From contig WFPV01000170.1 of assembly GCA_015487405.1 (NCBI GenBank), forward strand, positions 1 through 11,970: a DNA stretch of 11,970 nucleotides, given 5' to 3'. The notes under the pieces were generated by a model, which saw only the letters and a program-made list of their open reading frames with translations, was not told the origin of the DNA and searched no databases. Numbering within the stretch: position 1 is the stretch's first letter; the number at the start of each line of letters is the position of its first letter. The position numbers and the translations under genes are program-made. This DNA is from Aquifex sp. Lineage in GTDB: Bacteria; Aquificota; Aquificia; Aquificales; Aquificaceae. This document shows positions 6,347 through 11,970 of the stretch, piece after piece.

Positions 6347-7346
6347 GTCCCACCACCTCTCTTACCTTTTGTTCGAGCTCTTCAACAAGTTCGGGATGCT
6401 CTTGTAGGTATCTCTTTACCTGCTCTTTTCCCTGCCCCAGTCTCTTATCGCCGTAGCTATACCAAGAACCACTCTTGGTTAAGATTCCGAGGTTGGTAGC
6501 TACATCTATAAGATCACAGAGTTTACATATTCCTTCTCCGTAAATAATGTCAAACTCAGCCTCCTGGAAGGGGGGGGCGAGTTTGTTTTTAACCACCCTT
6601 ACACGAACTCTGTAACCTTTCTTTTCATTCCCTTCCTTTACATCTCCTATTCTCCTGACTTCTAACCTCATATCGGAGAAGAACTTTAGTGCCCTTCCAC
6701 CGGGGGTGGTTTCGGGATTTCCGAACATCACACCTATCTTTTCTCTAATCTGGTTTATAAAGATGAGAGCCGTATTACTTTTGTGAACCGCTCCTTTCAG
6801 TTTTCTAAGTGCCTGGGACATCAACCGTGCCTGCTTTCCTACCTGTGCTTCTCCCATCTCACCTTCAAGCTCGTCCTTAGGAACGAGAGCAGCGACAGAG
6901 TCTACAACTATTACATCAACAGCTCCGCTGTTAATGAGACTTTCTGCAATTTCTAAAGCCTGCTCTCCGTAGTCGGGTTGAGATATGTAAAGATTATCAA
7001 CGTCTACACCGAGCTTTTTCGCATACTTGGGGTCAAGAGCGTGTTCCGCATCTATGAATACCGCAACTCCCCCTCTCTTTTGAGCTTCGGCTATAACGTG
7101 AAGCGTGAGCGTAGTTTTCCCTGAGCTTTCCACACCGAAGATTTCCGTAATCCTTCCCTTTGGAATTCCCCCTATGCCGGTAGCTATATCCAGCGCTAAG
7201 GAACCGGTAGGTATCACTTCTACTTCTATCTTTTCCGCAGCTCTTAGGGGCATAATAGCCCCTTTTCCGAAACGCTTTTCAATGTTAGAAACTGCAACCT
7301 CTAAAGCCTTCATCTTCTCAGATAAGTTGTTTCCGGCTTTTGCCAT
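6300..7346 (-). CDS. recA: Recombinase RecA
   Basis: RecA polymerises on single-stranded DNA, pairs homologous DNA and triggers repressor cleavage in organisms with an SOS system. The 348 residues cover the whole family length. Key segments are IEKRFGKGAIMPL, Walker A GVESSGKTT (71-79, usually GPESSGKT), FIDAEHALDPKYAKKLGVD, VIVVDSVAALVPKDELEGEM with Walker B, and the L2-loop region FINQIREKIGVMFGNPETTP followed by GGRALKFF. The C-terminal tail is acidic, as expected. The ribosome-binding site GGAGGT lies at the end of gatC, and recA starts three bases after the gatC stop. No LexA-box-like site is evident before recA, and its control probably comes from the gatC promoter. Confidence 0.98.
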   Translation of the reverse strand: MAKAGNNLSEKMKALEVAVSNIEKRFGKGAIMPLRAAEKIEVEVIPTGSLALDIATGIGGIPKGRITEIFGVESSGKTTLTLHVIAEAQKRGGVAVFIDAEHALDPKYAKKLGVDVDNLYISQPDYGEQALEIAESLINSGAVDVIVVDSVAALVPKDELEGEMGEAQVGKQARLMSQALRKLKGAVHKSNTALIFINQIREKIGVMFGNPETTPGGRALKFFSDMRLEVRRIGDVKEGNEKKGYRVRVRVVKNKLAPPFQEAEFDIIYGEGICKLCDLIDVATNLGILTKSGSWYSYGDKRLGQGKEQVKRYLQEHPELVEELEQKVREVVGLVRADTEESTATESK

Positions 7347-7349
7347 AGA

Positions 7350-7637
7350 TTAAACCTCCACTACTTTTGGAACTATAAAGCATCCATCCTCCTGCTCGGG
7401 AGCATTCATTAAAGCCTTCTCCCGAGGGAGGGAAGGTTTAGGAGCATCCTCACGCATAGGTGTTTCTGCAAACTCCTGAATATAGGGCTCTGCCCCCTCC
7501 GTGTCAAGTTCCTCAAGCTGGCTTACAAAGTTAAGTATATCTGCCATCTGCTTTTGAAAGAGTTCTATCTCCTCTTCTTTTAACTCAAGCTTTGCAAGGT
7601 TTGCAATTCTTATTACCCAATCCCTATCAACCTGCAT
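7350..7637 (-). CDS. gatC: Asp-tRNA(Asn)/Glu-tRNA(Gln) amidotransferase subunit C
   Basis: GatC is the small subunit that wraps around GatA and GatB in the complex that amidates misacylated Glu-tRNA(Gln) and Asp-tRNA(Asn). The 95 residues begin MQVDRDWVIRIANLAKLELK, the family's helical start, and continue LELKEEEIELFQKQMADILN with FVSQLEELDTEGAEP. The conserved C-terminal proline/aspartate stretch MREDAPKPSLPREKAL and the NAPEQEDGCFIVPKVVEV end are also present. It is the first gene of the recA string. The ATG has no ribosome-binding site. A weak TTGAAG-16-TTAAAT arrangement directly before it would give a nearly leaderless mRNA (tentative). gatA and gatB are not in the window. Confidence 0.95.
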   Translation of the reverse strand: MQVDRDWVIRIANLAKLELKEEEIELFQKQMADILNFVSQLEELDTEGAEPYIQEFAETPMREDAPKPSLPREKALMNAPEQEDGCFIVPKVVEV

Positions 7638-7748
7638 GGTTATTTAAATTAATATAATTTTCCTTCAAAAGGAAGTCTGAGTGCATATCACTAAAGTTTT
7701 ATGATAATAGTATTGTAAAATAACAAAAAAGACCTAAATTAATCTATT

Positions 7749-8786
7749 ATGAGAACCGAAGCAAAGTGGTGGAGAAAATTAGAGGATAATAAGGTTGAGT
7801 GTTATCTGTGTCCCGTAGGCTGTAAGCTCAAGGAGGGAAGTGTAGGCTCCTGCGGAGTGAGGGCTAATATCGGAGGAAAGCTTTACACATTTACTTACGG
7901 CTCTTTGGTTTCCGCAGCTATAGACCCCGTTGAGAAGAAACCACTCTTCCACTTCCTGCCGGGACATAAGACTTTAACAATAGCAACTCCGGGATGTAAC
8001 CTCCACTGTAAGGGATGCCAAAACTGGGAAATTTCTCAGGTTCCGAAGGGAGAAGTATTCAGAAACAGATTCTACGACGAAACCTTCGTTCCTCCGGAGC
8101 TAATAGTTGAGAAAGCTTTAGAACACGGATGTGAAAGTATATCATACTCCTACTCAGACCCCACGATATTTGCGGAATACATGCTGGACGTAGCTAAAAA
8201 GGCTAAAGAAGCCGGACTGAAAAACATAATGGTCACAGCCGGATACATCAATCCGGAACCCATTGAAGAGATCGATAAATATATGGATGCTTACAGCATA
8301 GACTTAAAGTTCTTTGACGATAAAGCTTATAGGGAGTATTCAAAGGGAAGGTTAGAACCAGTCCTTGAAACTATCAAGTATGTCTTTAATAAAGGAAAGT
8401 GGGTAGAACTAACAACTCTCCTTGTTCCCAAATACTTAACTGAAGAACAACTCAAGAACATAGCTGAATGGATAGGGAACGAGCTCGCACCGTGGGTTCC
8501 CTGGCACTTATCAAGGTTCTTTCCCCACTACAAGGCAACGGATCTACCTCCCACACCAATAGAAGATTTGGTAAAGGCTTACCGCATAGGAAGGAATGTA
8601 GGACTGGAATATGTCTTTATTGGAAATGTCTTCGGAAACGATTATGAGAGTTCCTACTGTCCAAAGTGCAGAAATGTAGTAATCGGAAGAAAGGGATACT
8701 TCATAACTGAAATGAACCTAAAGGATGGTAAATGTGCTAACTGCGGATACAAGATTAGAGGTGTTTGGAATTCTCACCGAATTTAA
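7749..8786 (+). CDS. amrS: AmmeMemoRadiSam-type radical SAM enzyme (AmrS)
   Basis: This 345-residue radical SAM protein was often annotated as a pyruvate formate-lyase activating enzyme-like protein. The cluster motif is CNLHCKGC, with cysteines C83, C87 and C90, followed by QNWEISQ. An N-terminal cysteine cluster (ECYLCPVGCKL, C18/C21/C25, plus C35 in GSCGVRAN) and VSAAIDPVEKKPLFHFLPG are typical of the AmrS family. A C-terminal zinc ribbon (CPKC 304-307, CANC 329-332) is present. Its partners elsewhere are AMMECR1 and Memo proteins, but neither is next to it here. Its substrate is not established to my knowledge. It is divergent from gatC. The shared 111-base intergenic region is AT-rich with no strong promoter on this side, and the ATG lacks a ribosome-binding site. 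Confidence 0.88.
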   Translation: MRTEAKWWRKLEDNKVECYLCPVGCKLKEGSVGSCGVRANIGGKLYTFTYGSLVSAAIDPVEKKPLFHFLPGHKTLTIATPGCNLHCKGCQNWEISQVPKGEVFRNRFYDETFVPPELIVEKALEHGCESISYSYSDPTIFAEYMLDVAKKAKEAGLKNIMVTAGYINPEPIEEIDKYMDAYSIDLKFFDDKAYREYSKGRLEPVLETIKYVFNKGKWVELTTLLVPKYLTEEQLKNIAEWIGNELAPWVPWHLSRFFPHYKATDLPPTPIEDLVKAYRIGRNVGLEYVFIGNVFGNDYESSYCPKCRNVVIGRKGYFITEMNLKDGKCANCGYKIRGVWNSHRI

Positions 8787-8789
8787 AAA

Positions 8790-8809
8790 CCCTGCCCAAG
8801 AGGGCAGGG
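8790..8809 (-). terminator. Intrinsic terminator for the outer-membrane protein gene, possibly bidirectional
   Basis: CCCTGCCC and GGGCAGGG form a perfect 8-bp GC-rich stem around a four-base loop. Read on the minus strand the stem is followed directly by TTTTTAAATT, the classic terminator form for the gene ending at 8822. Read on the plus strand, where it follows amrS, the downstream T-tract is poor, so it may still end that transcript but less efficiently. Confidence 0.85.
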
Positions 8810-8821
8810 AAGCAATTTAAC

Positions 8822-9985
8822 TTAAAAGTTATAGTAGATGGAAAGATTTGCATCGGTCCATGAACCTTTAGACCCTTCTACTATTTGAGCGTCGCTATCA
8901 GGATCTACAACATCAATAGCAAAAGATATTCTGGTGTAAGGTCCCTTAATGAAGTAGTTAACACCTATACCCCATGTGGTGAGAGAAGGATCTCCAGGTG
9001 TTCCAAATGCGTTTTTATCAAAATCACTTCTTACATACTTAAATACCACCGCGGGTTTTCCTATCCAGATTCTCTGATCATACAGAAGCTGTCCTTGAAC
9101 AAGCCATCCACTTCTATCATCTACCTTAACTCCACCCCAGTTTTCATGGCTTACATAGCCTATTTGAAGATTGGGAACAAGGGATCCGAATTTTTGTTCC
9201 CACATTACATCAACACCCCAGGAAGATTGGTCATCGTTTAAAATTCCTTTATTCCTGTAGGGTTGTGCAACGTAAGAAAGTCCTATTGTAAGAACATCTT
9301 TCTTTCCTACGAAAACGTTCTTAAGAACGTATCCTTTTTCTCCCTTATACCCGAGCATAGTAGGAGTAAACTGAACTCTCACAGCAAAGGCAGTTTTAGG
9401 TTGTAGTCCTCCAGTTACAGTTTCATCAGTTAAATCAAATACACCTATATAATACTTAAACATTCCATCCGCTATATTACCCCACAGAGTTAAACCAGGA
9501 CTTCTTGAACTGCTTCTGGGCATTCTATCAGCAACAGGATTCGTAAACACATGCCTTATAATATTAGTTCTGCTATATACAGGACCTGTCGGAAAGAGAT
9601 ATGTCCACTGACTTTGAAGTCCACTATGTCTCTGGAAAGGAACCTTGAAAGATCCTGCAATTATTTGGAATTCTGGAACAAAGGATATATTAATGTAAGA
9701 ATCTATTACCTCAGGTCCAGTAATTCCCCACAAAGATGCTTGAAATCCTGCGCTTAAAAACTTGTTAAATCTATACTTTGCATAAACTCTCGCATCTCTA
9801 TGGATAAATCTTAAATCGCTGGTGTCATTGGTATTTTGCTTTCCTAACCAACTGGCATCAATTATTCCCCTTGCACCGAAGACTATTTTCTGTTCCTCAT
9901 CAATCCTTAAGGTTACCGCATTTGCAGTATCAGCTAAAATTGCTGCACCGAATATCGCCCCTGCTAAGAGGAGTCCTTTTCTCAT
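8822..9985 (-). CDS. Secreted outer-membrane beta-barrel protein, porin-like
   Basis: This 387-residue protein has a clear signal peptide, MRKGLLLAGAIFGAAILADT with an ANA/V cleavage site after residue 23. The mature part is a series of alternating aromatic/polar strands, for example DVLTIGLSYVAQPY, LQIGYVSHENW, GWLVQGQLLYDQRI, VVFKYVRSDF, TWGIGVNYFIKG and ISFAIDVVDP. It ends in a strand with C-terminal phenylalanine (LSIYYNF), the usual signal for outer-membrane insertion. The layout resembles the phosphate-selective porin O/P group, with strands predicted throughout and an N-terminal GARGIIDASWLGKQN strand. I cannot name the solute. The ribosome-binding site GGGAGGTG is strong and the gene has its own promoter and terminator, so it is probably well expressed. 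Confidence 0.82.
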   Translation of the reverse strand: MRKGLLLAGAIFGAAILADTANAVTLRIDEEQKIVFGARGIIDASWLGKQNTNDTSDLRFIHRDARVYAKYRFNKFLSAGFQASLWGITGPEVIDSYINISFVPEFQIIAGSFKVPFQRHSGLQSQWTYLFPTGPVYSRTNIIRHVFTNPVADRMPRSSSRSPGLTLWGNIADGMFKYYIGVFDLTDETVTGGLQPKTAFAVRVQFTPTMLGYKGEKGYVLKNVFVGKKDVLTIGLSYVAQPYRNKGILNDDQSSWGVDVMWEQKFGSLVPNLQIGYVSHENWGGVKVDDRSGWLVQGQLLYDQRIWIGKPAVVFKYVRSDFDKNAFGTPGDPSLTTWGIGVNYFIKGPYTRISFAIDVVDPDSDAQIVEGSKGSWTDANLSIYYNF

Positions 9986-10026
9986 TGCTTACACCTCCCT
10001 TAAAATTTCTTCAAAAACTATATTAT

Positions 10027-10056
10027 ATTTTAGATAATACAAGAATGCCATGTCAA
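10027..10056 (-). promoter_or_regulatory. Sigma-70-type promoter of the porin-like gene
   Basis: On the minus strand a perfect TTGACA (10051-10056) and TAAAAT (10027-10032, five of six) are 18 bases apart. Further AT-rich TATAAT-like sequence follows. The leader to the ATG at 9985 is about 35 bases and carries the GGGAGGTG ribosome-binding site. This is the best promoter in the window. Confidence 0.7.
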
Positions 10057-10165
10057 GTATTTTATTTTTTTACCTTGTATGCTCCAGTTTTGCTTTAATG
10101 CAAATCCAGATTATATACTTTAATTAATCACTAATTTCTTGAGCATTTTATGACTACACAGATAT

Positions 10166-10181
10166 GCAAAAACGCAAAAAC
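10166..10181 (+). repeat. Tandem 8-mer GCAAAAAC x2 upstream of the K+ channel gene
   Basis: Two exact copies of GCAAAAAC, then GAAAAT, lie 17 bases before the channel start. They could be a regulatory or curved A-tract element, or chance in an AT-rich spacer. No convincing promoter was found in 10057-10198 on the plus strand. Confidence 0.35.
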
Positions 10182-10198
10182 GAAAATATACCAGAATA

Positions 10199-11632
10199 AT
10201 GCTAAAATTTTATTGCAACATGAGAAATTTATGGAAAGGTATTTATGGGATTTTATACGACTTACTCGAAAATGATAGGACGCTCGCATTTATAATTTAC
10301 AATTCATTTTCATTCGGAATCGTTTTTATTTCTGTTATCCTTGGAGTTTACGATATATTTCACGATTACCACACAAAACTCCACAAGGTAATTCTGTTCA
10401 TAGAATATCTTACAAGCTTTGTTATAGGATTTGAGCTCATAGGTAGGTTTTTACTGGCAGAGAATAAACTCAAGTATCTTTATAATCCTCTAACTATATT
10501 GGATTTAATAGCTCTAATTCCATATATGCACGCCTTTAGATTAATAAGAATTTTAGTGCTGATTTCCAGACTTCTGAGGTTAACTTACAGATATAAATTC
10601 TTTTTTGACTTTTTAAGTAAAGTTTTTAAAGATATAAGTTACGAATTATTCTTCGTATTTAGTCTATTTTTTGTTTTTTTCTTTTCTATTTTAATAATCG
10701 TTTTTTCAGTTGAACACACCGCAGGTAACGAAAATATAAAGGACTTTTTTGACGCTATTTATTACACAGTAATAACCGCTACGACCGTAGGATACGGAGA
10801 TGTTGTCCCTCTTACAACGACGGGCAGATTTCTCGCTATGGCTTTAGGAGTTCTCGGTATCTTTCTTTTTTCACTTCTTACTGCAACCATAAGCACAGGT
10901 TTTTTTCACTACGTAAACATGTTAAAGGCGGGTATGCTAAGCTTTAGGGAAATGCGAAACCATATTGTTATCTGCGGATGGAACGAAACGGGAGAGGTCA
11001 TCTTGGAAGAGCTCAAGGAATACTATAGAGAAAAGCATCAACGAATGAAGCCCGTCGTTATAGTCAGCGAGCAGGACATACAGATTGAAGGAACTTATTA
11101 CAAAAAGGGTGATTTCGTTAAAGAAGAGGTTTTGAAAAACGCGGGTGTGGAGCACGCGGAGACAGTAATAATTCTCGCTGAAAAGCTCCCTCACCTTGCA
11201 GAAGATAGCATAGACGCGCGCTCTATCCTTGCGGCAATGCTTGTTAGAGATTTAAATCCACGGGTGAATTTAATTATTGAAATTCTCCTCAGAGAGAATG
11301 CAAAGACTATAAGAAGAAAAAAGGTTGCGGATTACATAATCGTAGATGGAGAAATCGTAGGCTCAATAATATCTAATTACATAAAACATAAAGAAAGCAC
11401 AGAGCTTTTAAAGTTTTTCTTGGAAAAAGCTGAGTTTGAGGAGAGAGTTGTAGAAGAGGTTAAAACCTTTAGGGAGTTAATTCAAGAACTGGGTAAGGAC
11501 TACGTAGTTATAGGTATCAAGAGAGGTGAAGAATTCATCATGTTCCCCGACCTGGATTTTGAAGTTAGACCGGATGATTTCCTCCTTTTACTAAAAAAGA
11601 GGGAAGGGGTAATTACCTCCCCTTCCTCCTGA
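10199..11632 (+). CDS. Voltage-sensor six-helix K+ channel with RCK domain
   Basis: This 477-residue membrane protein combines a Kv-like six-helix channel with one cytoplasmic RCK (TrkA-N) domain and a TrkA-C-like tail. Helices S1-S6 lie roughly at 28-52, 62-86, 92-109, 111-131, 147-172 and 208-233. S4 has arginines at 114, 117, 124, 127 and 131, mostly three apart, as in voltage sensors, and S2 (E69, E79) and S3 (D102) carry acidic partners. The selectivity filter TTVGYGD is at 195-201. The RCK domain starts HIVICGWNETGEVILEEL at 255; the glycine motif is GxNxxG rather than GxGxxG. The C-terminal domain ends DDFLLLLKKREG. The domain order resembles E. coli Kch, though that protein lacks the S4 charge pattern as I recall. 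The start could be residue 8 (10220); neither ATG has a ribosome-binding site. Confidence 0.9.
   Translation: MLKFYCNMRNLWKGIYGILYDLLENDRTLAFIIYNSFSFGIVFISVILGVYDIFHDYHTKLHKVILFIEYLTSFVIGFELIGRFLLAENKLKYLYNPLTILDLIALIPYMHAFRLIRILVLISRLLRLTYRYKFFFDFLSKVFKDISYELFFVFSLFFVFFFSILIIVFSVEHTAGNENIKDFFDAIYYTVITATTVGYGDVVPLTTTGRFLAMALGVLGIFLFSLLTATISTGFFHYVNMLKAGMLSFREMRNHIVICGWNETGEVILEELKEYYREKHQRMKPVVIVSEQDIQIEGTYYKKGDFVKEEVLKNAGVEHAETVIILAEKLPHLAEDSIDARSILAAMLVRDLNPRVNLIIEILLRENAKTIRRKKVADYIIVDGEIVGSIISNYIKHKESTELLKFFLEKAEFEERVVEEVKTFRELIQELGKDYVVIGIKRGEEFIMFPDLDFEVRPDDFLLLLKKREGVITSPSS
11593..11626 (-). terminator. Intrinsic terminator for the right-edge gene, inside the channel gene's 3' end
   Basis: GGAAGGGG (minus-strand reading, 11626-11619) and CCCCTTCC (11609-11602) form a perfect 8-bp stem around a nine-base loop. 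On the minus strand they are followed by CTC and then TTTTTT (11598-11593), the form of an intrinsic terminator for the gene ending at 11658. The stem lies within the last codons of the plus-strand channel gene. On the plus strand the downstream T-run is weak. Confidence 0.7.
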
Positions 11633-11657
11633 GATTAAATCTTTTAAAAAGAGAAAA

Positions 11658-11970
11658 TTACACCTCTGGTGTAGTAGGATTATGAAACCTATTAAGCACC
11701 TCAAAGAATTTCCTTAGATATCTTCTGTCCGCTTTGTCTTTTTCTTTGCAAAGGCGTAGAAGTTGGGAGGGTGGGTCAAAGAGATATCCGTAGTCTTTTG
11801 CAAAACCACAGGCAAGTCTTATCTGGTCTTCGGGAAAGCTCTTCAGTTCCTCAAAAGATAACTCTTTATTAAAAAGAGCCTCAAGCCACAGGGAATTACG
11901 AACCTTAGGTTCTGTTTTTATTAGTTTTCTTATCTCTTCTTCACTAACGCCAAAAATTAAGCTCAAAACC
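11658..11970 (-). CDS. Hypothetical protein, N-terminus beyond the window
   Basis: A minus-strand frame of at least 102 residues ends at 11658 and stays open to the right edge. The first possible start inside is a TTG at 11964-11966, and the codon before it is also open, so the true start probably lies outside. The visible part is helix-rich and strongly charged (FGVSEEEIRKLIKTEPKVRN, then KELSFEELKSFPEDQIRL, then DYGYLFDPPSQLLRLCKEK), ending NRFHNPTTPEV. There is no membrane segment or recognisable catalytic motif. I do not recognise the family. It converges on the K+ channel gene and has its own terminator. Confidence 0.7.
   Translation of the reverse strand, partial: VLSLIFGVSEEEIRKLIKTEPKVRNSLWLEALFNKELSFEELKSFPEDQIRLACGFAKDYGYLFDPPSQLLRLCKEKDKADRRYLRKFFEVLNRFHNPTTPEV

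Noticed and set aside
10139..10168. TTGAGC-18-TATGCA as the K+ channel promoter
   Set aside because: The -10 hexamer matches the consensus at only three of six positions; not distinguishable from chance in AT-rich sequence.

Overview
The window looks like chromosome from a hyperthermophilic member of the Aquificales, most probably Aquifex aeolicus or a close relative. The signs are Lys/Glu/Ile-rich proteins, tight overlapping gene strings, the menaquinone enzyme MqnE, and a recA-pilT-cmk linkage that I associate with Aquifex. The species call is inference; no ribosomal RNA or other marker is present to settle it.

Layout from left to right. (1) Bases 1-504 hold a decayed, frameshifted and internally deleted IS605/IS607-type tnpB on the minus strand. 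(2) mqnE (minus) follows, with a promoter so close to its start that the mRNA is probably leaderless. (3) Bases 1690-2337 are accessory: a second, diverged copy (1813-2004) of the 3' end of the tnpB element, then small plus-strand ORFs, one apparently split by a +1 frameshift. (4) rpmB-aroC is a two-gene minus-strand unit with a clear promoter and a hairpin that covers the rpmB ribosome-binding site. (5) A short coiled-coil plus membrane-helix gene (plus) is interrupted by an in-frame TGA. (6) gatC-recA-pilT-cmk-pgsA is a compact minus-strand string with overlapping ends, mixing translation, recombination, type IV pilus retraction, nucleotide and phospholipid functions. (7) A divergent plus-strand gene encodes a radical SAM enzyme of the AmmeMemoRadiSam type (AmrS). 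(8) A strong hairpin terminator separates it from a convergent secreted outer-membrane beta-barrel protein with a good sigma-70-type promoter. (9) A plus-strand six-helix voltage-sensor K+ channel with a cytoplasmic RCK domain follows. (10) An unrecognised minus-strand gene runs off the right edge; its terminator lies inside the 3' end of the channel gene.

Most of the window is core housekeeping. The parts worth a second look are the two related TnpB 3'-end modules, which could include a relic guide-RNA (reRNA/omegaRNA) segment, the small broken genes beside them and at 3886-4125, and several compact regulatory arrangements. I see no CRISPR array, tRNA, rRNA or defence operon, and no convincing wholly new system.
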